Origin: a virus
Strand: one strand, 5' to 3'
IMG/VR virus record: IMGVR_UViG_3300042924_000189
Span: 1 to 23,804 of that record
DNA length: 23,804 nt
Part shown: positions 16,637-23,348 of the stretch, piece after piece
How positions within the stretch are numbered: position 1 is the stretch's first letter
Layout of the letters: every line of letters starts with the position of its first letter
The notes under the pieces: model-generated
What the model was told of the DNA's origin: nothing
Database searches by the model: none
Seen by the model: only the letters and a program-made list of their open reading frames with translations
Program-made: the position numbers and the translations under genes

Positions 16637-16659
16637 CCAGAAAAGGTCTGGTGGCCTTT
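16637..16659 (-). promoter_or_regulatory. Two mutually exclusive short hairpins in the scaffold leader
   Basis: On the minus strand, AAAGG (16655-16659 side) can pair with CCTTT, or CCAGA can pair with TCTGG; the CCTTT arm of the first is the loop of the second. They lie 25-47 bases before the scaffold ATG. Each stem is only 5 bp, so this is tentative. A weak TTGACG box lies further upstream (16678-16683) but no good -10 follows it. Confidence 0.25.
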
Positions 16660-16711
16660 AAACAATTTAACACTGTTCGTCAAAAAGGACAACAGTTAGC
16701 GGTTTTCGCCA

Positions 16712-16909
16712 CTATTCAAGAAATTGGTACACATTTTCTGGAATTAGTTCTATCTCAGAAGCGCCTTCTGGCGCACCGTCCGGATAGTTAAAGTCCAAAT
16801 ATCTCTGCTTTGTTACGGGGCCGCCAAGTACATTTTTTAAATAGTTGTAAACGGCATCATCTGGCCCAGTCTGGTAAGCTGACCCCGCCTGCCTCATTAA
16901 GTATTGCAT
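16712..16909 (-). CDS. Hypothetical protein (65 aa)
   Basis: The sequence starts MQYLMRQAGSAYQTGPDDAV and ends IELIPENVYQFLE. A central 'TKQRYLDFNYPDG' is followed by an acidic end. ATG at 16909 lies 53 bases inside the end of the preceding large gene; GAGAGGG upstream supports this start, and a Met four codons later would shorten the overlap. No family is recognised. Codon content and a clean stop suggest a real small gene, but an alternative is the remains of a longer C-terminus. A leader region follows before the scaffold gene. Confidence 0.55.
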   Translation of the reverse strand: MQYLMRQAGSAYQTGPDDAVYNYLKNVLGGPVTKQRYLDFNYPDGAPEGASEIELIPENVYQFLE

Positions 16910-18488
16910 CCTGCATCCCTCTCTGCGTGATATTGCCTCTTTTAAACTCTTGCATTATATCATTTATGCCACCTAACAGTGCTTGATTTCTTTTTTGCTC
17001 TGGGCTGAATAAGCCTCTTGCACCCTCCCACGCTATAGACTGCGCCTGCCTCGGAAGTAATTGGTTAGCACTTGCAAATTCTCGATAAGCATCTGCAAAC
17101 ACAGGATAAGTTCCCCTAATTCCCGTTACTGCGCTTCCAGCAGCCGAACCAAGATTATGCGAAACCTCTGGCGCACTTCCACCCAATGGCCTTAACAATG
17201 CACCAGCGACTGCGTGTGTATCTGCTGTAATACTGGACGGGTTCGATGGGGCAATTATATTGTTATAAAAGTTTCTAACCTTGTGCTGCTCTCCCATCTG
17301 ACTAGATATATTTTCTATGTTTGGGTTGTCAAGAACCCTAACTGCTTTAGCTATTTCGCCAAAAGAACCCCAAGCAATACTTCTTGGCTCCCCCTTGCTA
17401 GTCATATACAGGCCAAGTTTGTCACCCTCTGGGGAATAGATATTGTAAGACCTTGGGTTGTAGGTCTCGTCAAACATTCTGATAAATATTGACCTCTCGA
17501 CTGGGTCTTGTATGTCAGACAGCCTCATGCCCTTTATTCTTTCCAGTGCGCGTAAATGGTCTGTTTTACCCTCTAATTTTGCGCTTGCCGTTCTGACCAT
17601 ATCGCTATCAAACACATGGTCAGCTCTGTTCTTGTAAATATCCAACACTCTTTCAGCCAGTCCGACATTTTGATACCAATCTTTTTGTGGGGACATTGAT
17701 GCGATAACCCCAGCAACAGCCTCATTGTTTACCCCGTATATAGACGCAAGCTCATTGGCTTTTCTGTTTGCTCCGTTGTACCACTGAGCAGACCTTTGCC
17801 TAATTTCTGGAGGCATTTGGTTATAAAGAAACTCTAAATTCAATACTGAGTGTTCCTTCATTGAGTTTATTATTTCGTCAGGGGATGAAGATGACCCTTG
17901 GTAATTTGGGTATTGCGACATTGTTTCAGCTATTTTCTGAGTTTGCTTTGGGTCAGTCTTTAGTGCATTTATATCTGCAACCAAAAAGTCTGTCATTGGA
18001 TTCTCTCTTGCACTAACTGCTGTCGGGAATCTCTCTGATATAACTCTTCCTTCCAATAAATTAGGCTCCACGGCCATCGGCATCGCAGACTGATTAGGAA
18101 TGTCTAATCTGCTACTTATCGCACGACTTGCAGCATCCCCCGCCACCGGCAGCATACCCAGCATAGTCGCCCCGCCAAGTATCGCAGCAGTGCCGTAGTT
18201 ACCCTGCCGGTAAGCGTCTCTAGCCTCGTCAATGGCAAGCGCATCACCAACAACAGGCGTGAAGTCAGCAGCAAGCCTGCCTGCACCAATAAGCCCTTCT
18301 GCTCGCCTAGTTGCTTGCGCTCTTCTGGCTGGGTCTTCACTGCTGCCGCCAAACATGTCATACATGGTGTTAAACGCCCTGCCTCTAAATGTCTCTTGAG
18401 GCATCGGTGCAGTAGGCATCTGACCCTGCTGTGTAAGGATGCGATCTCTTGCGCTTGGTAACAATGTGCGTAGTGCTGACTCGGCCAT
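16857..18488 (-). CDS. Large portal-adjacent protein with DUF7178 / HhH-GPD glycosylase-like C-terminal region
   Basis: The frame extends further upstream, but ATG at 18488 has a GAGGAG ribosome site and lies two bases after the previous stop, so 543 aa is preferred. Residues 74-125 are hydrophobic and Gly/Ala-rich ('TPVVGDALAIDEARDAYRQG', 'GMLPVAGDAASRAI'), a pattern seen in pre-toxin regions and phage internal proteins. Residues 233-282 ('EAVAGVIASMSPQKDWYQNV'), 373-386, and 399-436 ('GEQHKVRNFYNNI', 'SITADTHAVAGALL') resemble HhH-GPD DNA glycosylases: a GxxxK loop (Lys403) and a DTH motif (Asp423) spaced like the catalytic Lys/Asp pair. Residues 461-494 ('YPVFADAYREFA', 'QSIAWEGARGLF') are shared with DUF7178-type phage proteins by recall. 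It may be a virion-carried enzyme; activity is unproven. Confidence 0.6.
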   Translation of the reverse strand: MAESALRTLLPSARDRILTQQGQMPTAPMPQETFRGRAFNTMYDMFGGSSEDPARRAQATRRAEGLIGAGRLAADFTPVVGDALAIDEARDAYRQGNYGTAAILGGATMLGMLPVAGDAASRAISSRLDIPNQSAMPMAVEPNLLEGRVISERFPTAVSARENPMTDFLVADINALKTDPKQTQKIAETMSQYPNYQGSSSSPDEIINSMKEHSVLNLEFLYNQMPPEIRQRSAQWYNGANRKANELASIYGVNNEAVAGVIASMSPQKDWYQNVGLAERVLDIYKNRADHVFDSDMVRTASAKLEGKTDHLRALERIKGMRLSDIQDPVERSIFIRMFDETYNPRSYNIYSPEGDKLGLYMTSKGEPRSIAWGSFGEIAKAVRVLDNPNIENISSQMGEQHKVRNFYNNIIAPSNPSSITADTHAVAGALLRPLGGSAPEVSHNLGSAAGSAVTGIRGTYPVFADAYREFASANQLLPRQAQSIAWEGARGLFSPEQKRNQALLGGINDIMQEFKRGNITQRGMQDAILNEAGGVSLPDWAR

Positions 18489-18490
18489 GA

Positions 18491-18871
18491 TTAATACTCC
18501 TCGTCCTCTTCTTTTGCTTCCCAAGCCTGACACACTCGCAGGTTGTGGCAGACGAACTCAAACTTAGTGCAGTAGCCTCGACCGCCGCCATCAGCGTCAT
18601 ACTCATCCTCTGGCACTACTTCCATCATCTCCAGCTTTTCAGGGGAGTTGTTAAAGTATTCACAGTTGCCACACATCTGCCTTCTAGCCTCGGCTGGCTT
18701 CACGCTCCACGCCCTAGCCATCATGCGATAGTAGTCAGTGTTGTCGGTGATTGTTTCCTCTGGGCCAAACTTCCAGTTCTCAATCACGTTGGCTCGATTC
18801 TCTCGGTTGGTCTTAGCAGTGAATGGCTCTTCTTGCTGGATAATGATGGTCATGCCTTCTAATGGGTTCAC
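18491..18871 (-). CDS. Small Cys-rich protein beside the portal (possible Zn or Fe-S binder)
   Basis: This 126-aa protein starts at GTG 18871, supported by AGGAG with a seven-base spacing; the portal stop is at 18875. The N-terminal half is helical and charged. Five cysteines cluster in the C-terminal half: Cys67-x2-Cys70 (MCGNCEYF) and Cys101-x6-Cys108-x5-Cys114 ('GYCTKFEFVCHNLRVCQAW'), with His109 adjacent. Spacing and flanking aromatics suggest a zinc or iron-sulfur site. An acidic linker (EDEYDADGGG) separates the pairs and the tail is acidic. No named family was recognised. Its place between portal and the glycosylase-like gene hints at a packaging or virion accessory role. Confidence 0.7.
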   Translation of the reverse strand: MNPLEGMTIIIQQEEPFTAKTNRENRANVIENWKFGPEETITDNTDYYRMMARAWSVKPAEARRQMCGNCEYFNNSPEKLEMMEVVPEDEYDADGGGRGYCTKFEFVCHNLRVCQAWEAKEEDEEY

Positions 18872-18874
18872 TTG

Positions 18875-20998
18875 TTATCTCCTGAATGGTGTCAGCGCAC
18901 TGACCAGTTTCATCTCGTTGTCAATCTGCATACCCTGCACCTGTACGCTATCCTTGTTGATTCTAGCCCCAGCCTCTTGCGCCTTGATCTGTGTGTTCAT
19001 GCGCTGGGTCTGTGCGTTAAATGTTTCCAGTTGCAGTGCGGCCTGATCAGCCTGATTACTGAGTTGCATTTTCTGCGCCTCAAGTTGAATCTTGGCGGTT
19101 TCCAGTTGCAGCCTCTGAACCTCAACCTGCGCCCTCATCTGCTCTGCTTGCGCCTTAGCCATCTCAGCCTGAGCCAGTACCATTGCTGGGTCTTGCTGCT
19201 GCTCCTGACCCTGTGCGCTCTGCTGTAGCTGTGCGATCTCTTGCTCAGTCATCTGTGACTGCGGTATCAGACCCTGAGACATCATCTGGAGACGCTTACG
19301 CTCACCGATCTGGGTAGCTGCACTTGTTGGGATAGCGTTGAGCAGGATGTCGCCAGCCATACCGATAATTGACGGATCGACCTTGGCAATCTCAATAATG
19401 GTCTCAATAGTTTCCTGCTGACGGTTGCGGAACGATGCGCCAGCTCGACAGGTAACACTGTACTGACCTCTTGTTAGGTCGTTCAGCGTAATGATCTCAC
19501 CAGTCTGGTTATCAATGACTGGCTCGTTGAGAACCTGCATCTCTGTTGAGCCATCCTCATAGAGCAGTCTGACCGTTCTCTGAGCGTCATAGACCTTCGG
19601 GATAGCCTTAACCAACAGGTCACCAGTGGCCGCAATAGCAGACTCAAGCGCACGGAAGTATTTGATTGTGCCGTTGTCGCCCTTGCTCTGGAGACGCTCG
19701 ATTGCCACACCTGATTGTAAGCCAGGGTTATCGCCCATGTTGGCAGCAAACATGCCAGCAGTCTGACCAATGATCTGGCGCATTGACTCGGAGATGGTTC
19801 TCAGCCCTGGGTTAACTTGTGCGCCACCCTGCTGCTGTGGTGCGCCTGGCATCTCTGGATCGTTGTTGTAGAACTGCACTGGATCAGAGTTGGTGTTCAG
19901 GGTAGCCAGTGTGTCTTCATGCCCAGCAGCCTGAGTAAGTGTCATCCAGTATTTGGCTCTTGGAGCTAATGCGCCTTCTTCAATCTCTCTGGATAGGCTG
20001 TAGTTCAACACACGCTGTGGATCAAGTAGCTTCTCAACAACACCCCAATAGATGGTCTTGTTTTCAACGATTTTAAAGTTGCCGTAAACAGGTATGATTG
20101 GAATGCGATCAAATATGGTTTCTTCTTTCTCTTCTAGCCAGTCGGTCTGATCAAAGAAGTGCGAGCAGACAACAGTCTTGTAAGCCTCACGCCGTCTGAC
20201 CTCTTCAATACCCAGTGCCGTTAGTTCGTCCTTGACCTTTTCATAGTCATCGTCAATTGAGTAGACAGCGCCATTGCTCATCAGCACAAGCTCACATGCC
20301 TGCTGTTCAGTGTAGAAAAGCTGCCCTACAACGATGACCTCGGCCTTGTCGTAGTATGCCTCACCCTCTCTGTCAATGGACACGGATGCCTGAGAGCCTT
20401 CTGGGTATCGCTTCATGTATTCCTGAACTGACATAGCATGAAGCAGGAAAGCATACTGAGCGTCAGACTTGTCTTGCAAATACGCAGCAGGGTCAAACCA
20501 TACCCTATCAATGAAGTTAGCCACCGGCTCGATTACTAGGTCTTGATCAAACGATTGTGGGTCAGTGTACTTGTGCGATACCATCCAGCCATCGTAGCCA
20601 GCCGTTGCCATGCCGCGACCAGCGTTGATGTAGATGTCCTTGGCTCGACTCATGGCCTCAATGTTTCTAACCAGACCATCAATGACCATTGCCGTTTCTT
20701 TGGATGCTGGGCCAGACATTGGGCTGACCTTGATGTCAAAGTCTGCCTGCTCAATCTCAGCAGTCACCTGATCAACAATAGGGTTGACCATGTCAAAGGT
20801 GTATCTTGGCTTGCCAGCGTTGTTAGTCCACCAATATGGCTCCCACTGGCCGTCACGCTTATCGCAGAACAGGTTGGCCTCACGCGCTTTCTCACGGTTA
20901 TCGTGATCAGCCTCCTGTGCGGCAGAGAGTAAGTTCAGGACTGTTTGATGACTATCAAAGTCGATCTGGTAATCAGTCTCTGTGTATTTAGCCATCAT
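18875..20998 (-). CDS. Portal protein, P22 gp1-like
   Basis: About 707 aa, compared with 725 in P22. The N-terminal 'DNREKAREANLFCDKRDGQW' followed by 'YTFDMVNPIVDQVTAEIEQADFDIKVSP' is the usual start of P22-type portals. A middle domain with 'GYDGWMVSHKY' and 'DRVWFDPAA' follows, and then the conserved 'YSLSREIEEGALAPRAKYWM'. The C-terminal 130 residues are a Gln/Ala-rich long helix (AEMAKAQAEQMRAQVEVQ), as in the P22 portal barrel. The dodecameric ring is the DNA channel and the nucleus for head assembly. The frame reaches a GTG at 21004, but ATG at 20998 makes a 4-base ATGA overlap with the terminase stop and has AAGGG upstream; ATG 20995 is equally possible. Confidence 0.9.
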   Translation of the reverse strand: MMAKYTETDYQIDFDSHQTVLNLLSAAQEADHDNREKAREANLFCDKRDGQWEPYWWTNNAGKPRYTFDMVNPIVDQVTAEIEQADFDIKVSPMSGPASKETAMVIDGLVRNIEAMSRAKDIYINAGRGMATAGYDGWMVSHKYTDPQSFDQDLVIEPVANFIDRVWFDPAAYLQDKSDAQYAFLLHAMSVQEYMKRYPEGSQASVSIDREGEAYYDKAEVIVVGQLFYTEQQACELVLMSNGAVYSIDDDYEKVKDELTALGIEEVRRREAYKTVVCSHFFDQTDWLEEKEETIFDRIPIIPVYGNFKIVENKTIYWGVVEKLLDPQRVLNYSLSREIEEGALAPRAKYWMTLTQAAGHEDTLATLNTNSDPVQFYNNDPEMPGAPQQQGGAQVNPGLRTISESMRQIIGQTAGMFAANMGDNPGLQSGVAIERLQSKGDNGTIKYFRALESAIAATGDLLVKAIPKVYDAQRTVRLLYEDGSTEMQVLNEPVIDNQTGEIITLNDLTRGQYSVTCRAGASFRNRQQETIETIIEIAKVDPSIIGMAGDILLNAIPTSAATQIGERKRLQMMSQGLIPQSQMTEQEIAQLQQSAQGQEQQQDPAMVLAQAEMAKAQAEQMRAQVEVQRLQLETAKIQLEAQKMQLSNQADQAALQLETFNAQTQRMNTQIKAQEAGARINKDSVQVQGMQIDNEMKLVSALTPFRR

Positions 20999-22416
20999 GA
21001 CCACCCTTTAAATTTGATCGTTGCGACCTTCTCCAGCTTAGGCTTAGGTCGGTACATTGCCATCATTAATGCATCACCCATGTTAGGTGACGGTATCTCG
21101 TATGGCTTCTTAGCCATCTCAATCTTGCTCATGATCTGTATTTTACCACTATTTGTACGTTTAAGCGGTATCCTGCATACCTCAGAGCGCAACTGATCCA
21201 GCTTGTCAATGCTTGATGACAGAGAGATCATCTCATCAGGATCAATGTACTGCCCCTTCGATACTGCACGATGGGTGGCCTCAAACCTGCTTCGTAGCCT
21301 CCACCAGTACTGCGCTCGCTTGTTGGTAAAGGTCTCACGGTTAGACTTTGATCGTTGTACCCCGCCCTCAAACGATGCTGCCTCAGGGTCTTCTGGAGAC
21401 TCTGATCCCTTATACATCACATATTCAACCTTCTTGTTCTCTAGCGCAGCATCAACCTGGCGCTTCAGACTTACACCCAATCCGTCACAGTCCCAGACAA
21501 AGTAGTCAGCACGATCGTTGAGTGCTAAGTCTAACGCCCAGTCCATGCCATCAGCAGACTCGCCTGTAACCTTCTCAGTGACGTTTAAGACTACGTTGCC
21601 ATGTCTGACTGCGTAACCCTTCGAGTCGCCACCAGTGTCGCTAGGATCGTGACTAGCAATGATTGCGCCCTCTGCCTTCCAGCCCAGCTTGATGTGAGCA
21701 TCAATAGCAGATTCAAACCAGTCAACAGGGATGATGCTATCCTCGACCTCATCGTAGAACTCACCAAGCCAGATGTGCCTGTATTGAGCTGTCGTTAGAT
21801 TAGCTTTGTCGTATGTTCGATCTTTCTCAAGCACCGCTGGGAAGAATGGATTGTCGGTGTAGTTGACCCAGATGATCATGTGCATATCATCTTCGTAATA
21901 GCCTTCTGATCTGAGCTGCTTCTCGAAAGGCTTGATGAAACGCTGGCTGAACGGGTCAGCTATTGATCGAGGATTGGCAGTCATCCAGATTTCAGAGTTA
22001 TCTGCTCTGAGCGTTGGCGTTAATGTTTTAAGGCTGTCGGCGCTGATTGATTGCGCTTCTTCAACCCAGAACCTTTCAAAGCCATACATGGACTTAACGC
22101 TTTCAGAGTTCCTTGCCAGCCCCATGAACTTGAAAGCATCCTGACCATTGTATTGTATTGCGTCAGACTGGACTTTGAAGCCCTCTAGACCAAGCCTTCT
22201 GATCTCTCCTACAAGCAGTGCGTATACCGAGTCATCCATTCTTGCTTGGTATTCTCGGAAGCAGGCTGTCTTAATGCCCTTAGTCTGAGCATCCATCAAA
22301 CAGATGTCGCCAACTGATTGGCTTTTGCCTGAGCCTCGTCCACCGATTACGATTTTAAATCGCTTTGGCTTGCTGATTAGCGGGAGTAGTTTACTTGGCA
22401 GTGTCATTTCGGGCAT
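20995..22416 (-). CDS. terL: Terminase large subunit (packaging ATPase/nuclease)
   Basis: Using ATG at 22416 (473 aa) the ATPase domain shows Walker A GGRGSGKS (25-32), Walker B RFWVEEA (115-121) and the coupling motif MTANP (145-149). The nuclease domain has acidic residues in 'SHDPSDTGGDSKG' (about 255-267), 'VWDCDGLG' (307-314) and 'SPNMGDALMMA' (Asp448), matching an RNase H-like active site. Length and motifs resemble Sf6 gp2 (470 aa). It cuts concatemeric DNA and drives it through the portal. The frame reaches a TTG at 22422, but GAGGG six bases before ATG 22416 favours that start, which overlaps the small subunit by 26 bases. Confidence 0.93.
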   Translation of the reverse strand: MPEMTLPSKLLPLISKPKRFKIVIGGRGSGKSQSVGDICLMDAQTKGIKTACFREYQARMDDSVYALLVGEIRRLGLEGFKVQSDAIQYNGQDAFKFMGLARNSESVKSMYGFERFWVEEAQSISADSLKTLTPTLRADNSEIWMTANPRSIADPFSQRFIKPFEKQLRSEGYYEDDMHMIIWVNYTDNPFFPAVLEKDRTYDKANLTTAQYRHIWLGEFYDEVEDSIIPVDWFESAIDAHIKLGWKAEGAIIASHDPSDTGGDSKGYAVRHGNVVLNVTEKVTGESADGMDWALDLALNDRADYFVWDCDGLGVSLKRQVDAALENKKVEYVMYKGSESPEDPEAASFEGGVQRSKSNRETFTNKRAQYWWRLRSRFEATHRAVSKGQYIDPDEMISLSSSIDKLDQLRSEVCRIPLKRTNSGKIQIMSKIEMAKKPYEIPSPNMGDALMMAMYRPKPKLEKVATIKFKGWS

Positions 22417-22774
22417 CGACAACCCTCACTGTCCACTCTGTTTTGATGGCTCCACCGTCTGCGCCTGTTAGCTCTTGCTCTGTCTTGTCCTTCCATCCAA
22501 AGTTGTTTTTTAAACTGAAGATTGACCCGACTGGTGACTGTTGGTGTAGCCTTTTCTCCAAGAACATTTCTACTCTTTGCTTGGCTCTTTTTATAGTCGC
22601 ATAAAATTCTTCGTTCTCTCCGTACCTTCTGAGAGATTCTGTATTCATATCAAGATGATACGCTAGTCCTGAGATTAGCGGAGGATTTTCGTCATTGCAA
22701 GCTGCAAAGTAGCTGTCTATTTTAGCCTGCATCTCTTCGACTGATTTGAACTTTAGTGGTCTGCCGCCTGGCAT
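22391..22774 (-). CDS. terS: Terminase small subunit
   Basis: This 127-aa protein begins 'MPGGRPLKFKSVEEMQAKID', then 'PPLISGLAYHLDMNTESLRR' (a helix-turn-helix DNA-binding unit), 'YGENEEFYATIKRAKQRVEM' and 'GSIFSLKNNFGWKDK'. This is the standard layout of small terminases with an N-terminal HTH and a central oligomerisation helix. It recognises the packaging site and regulates the large subunit. The start is in a TAATG overlap with the upstream DUF6496-like gene, and the end overlaps the large subunit. Its own pac or cos site was not identified. Confidence 0.88.
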   Translation of the reverse strand: MPGGRPLKFKSVEEMQAKIDSYFAACNDENPPLISGLAYHLDMNTESLRRYGENEEFYATIKRAKQRVEMFLEKRLHQQSPVGSIFSLKNNFGWKDKTEQELTGADGGAIKTEWTVRVVDARNDTAK

Positions 22775-22920
22775 TACTCGTACCGCGCTGCTTTTGGCTT
22801 AGACTTCTTTGCCACGCTCATGGCTATTGCTACTGCCTGCTTCTGTGGCTTGCCAGCGGCCATCTCTGTCTTGATGTTCTTGCTGACCGTTTTCTTACCG
22901 TAACCCTTCTTCATTGGCAT
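22774..22920 (-). CDS. Small basic DUF6496-like protein (48 aa), first gene of the late operon
   Basis: ATG at 22920 has AGGGG six bases upstream. The product begins MPMKKGYGKKTVSKNIKTEM and continues 'AAGKPQKQAVAIAMSVAKKS', ending KAARYE. 'KKTVSKNIKTEM-AAGKPQKQAVAIA' is the signature of the DUF6496 family, by recall. It is highly basic with no cysteine; function is unknown. The stop overlaps the small-terminase ATG (TAATG), indicating coupling. An alternative start two codons later (MKKG) cannot be excluded. It lies just downstream of a minus-strand intrinsic terminator. Confidence 0.85.
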   Translation of the reverse strand: MPMKKGYGKKTVSKNIKTEMAAGKPQKQAVAIAMSVAKKSKPKAARYE

Positions 22921-22934
22921 ACATTACCCCTATT

Positions 22935-22960
22935 AAAAAACGCCCCATGTTTCAGGGGCG
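22935..22960 (-). terminator. Intrinsic (rho-independent) terminator in the leader of the late operon
   Basis: On the minus strand, CGCCCC-TGAAACAT-GGGGCG forms a perfect 6-bp GC-rich stem with an 8-base loop, followed immediately by TTTTTT. On the plus strand there is no T-run, so it acts on transcription moving right to left. It sits 15 bases before the first late gene, so late transcripts started upstream must read through it, or a promoter lies beyond it. Confidence 0.88.
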
Positions 22961-22969
22961 ATAAAGGAA

Positions 22970-22988
22970 CCACACACACAACAGGATA
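22970..22988 (+). repeat. Weaker third copy of the CACACA-AGGATA box
   Basis: CCACACACACAACAGGATA resembles the leader boxes at 23128 and 23326, with extra bases in the CA run. It is followed by ATG (22988-22990) and a 21-codon hydrophobic reading frame to 23053, but AGGA lies one base from that ATG, too close for normal initiation. Confidence 0.35.
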
Positions 22989-23089
22989 TGCCAGTCGGAT
23001 TCTGGCTTCTTAAGTATCTACTAATCTGTGCCTTAAATCCACTATCCAAATAAATGTGTAATATTTGAAATAAAGTATTGCATTAATGA

Positions 23090-23114
23090 ATGTAGTGTAT
23101 TACAGTTACTACAT
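23090..23114. promoter_or_regulatory. Inverted repeat ATGTAGT-n11-ACTACAT, possible operator
   Basis: Perfect 7-base arms at 23090-23096 and 23108-23114 lie in an AT-rich region, just upstream of the leader of the plus-strand cluster that encodes a ribbon-helix-helix protein. The arm centres are 18 bases apart. A weak promoter-like pair (TTGCAT 23078-23083, TACAGT 23101-23106, 17-base spacing) would place the repeat over the -10 region. Autoregulation by the RHH protein is an inference. Confidence 0.4.
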
Positions 23115-23127
23115 CGGCAGCACAAAG

Positions 23128-23149
23128 CGGCCACACACAGAGGATAAAA
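23128..23149 (+). repeat. Leader box copy 1 (CGGCCACACAC-GAGGATAAAA)
   Basis: A 22-base segment, identical at 21 of 22 positions to 23326-23347, ends in the GAGGAT ribosome site of the 51-aa gene. Both copies are placed the same way relative to their start codons. Confidence 0.85.
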
Positions 23150-23151
23150 AA

Positions 23152-23307
23152 ATGAACAAGTATGATGCTGAAATTGCAAGAATCATGAAATTGGCTGCGC
23201 CACACCTGATTAATTCAGAAAAAGGCTTCACTGTAGCCAATTTTTCAGGAACAGAAGATCAGTTTGAGTATTTTGCATCACTGTTTCAAGACGCAGTGTT
23301 TGCATAA
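23152..23307 (+). CDS. Small acidic hypothetical protein (51 aa) on the opposite strand
   Basis: The open frame extends upstream to 23086, but ATG at 23152 has AGAGGA with a seven-base spacing, so MNKYDAEIARIMKLAAPHLI is the likely start. The product continues 'NSEKGFTVANFSGTEDQFEY' and ends FQDAVFA. It is slightly acidic, with two probable helices and no cysteine or membrane segment. No family is recognised. It is transcribed opposite to the late operon and precedes the Arc-like gene by 41 bases. It may be an antitoxin-like or regulatory peptide, but nothing in the sequence proves this. Confidence 0.7.
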   Translation: MNKYDAEIARIMKLAAPHLINSEKGFTVANFSGTEDQFEYFASLFQDAVFA

Positions 23308-23325
23308 CCAACCAACGGCCAAGGA

Positions 23326-23347
23326 CGGCCACACACTGAGGATAAAA
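23326..23347 (+). repeat. Leader box copy 2 (CGGCCACACAC-GAGGATAAAA)
   Basis: This is the second copy of the leader, differing from copy 1 at one base (T for A before GAGG). It supplies the ribosome site of the Arc-like gene. A further short direct repeat (CGGCCAAGGACGGCC) leads into it. Confidence 0.85.
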
Positions 23348-23348
23348 C

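Noticed and set aside
16655-16683. TTGACG with TAAAGG at 17 bases, a possible promoter for the scaffold gene
   Set aside because: The -10 half matches the consensus at only three positions, so it is mentioned but not called as a promoter.
18489-18533. Upstream extension of the 543-aa protein by 15 codons
   Set aside because: The extension overlaps the end of the Cys-rich gene and is basic and unlike the rest; ATG 18488 has a much better ribosome site.
18545-18862. Plus-strand frame of about 105 codons opposite the Cys-rich protein
   Set aside because: It is opposite a gene with a good ribosome site and conserved-looking Cys motifs; the plus-strand product has no family features.
20543-20932. 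Plus-strand frame opposite the portal gene
   Set aside because: The portal match on the minus strand is clear and this frame has no start signals.
22756-23013. Plus-strand frame opposite the DUF6496-like gene
   Set aside because: It runs through the terminator hairpin and is opposite a recognised small gene; no ribosome site precedes it.
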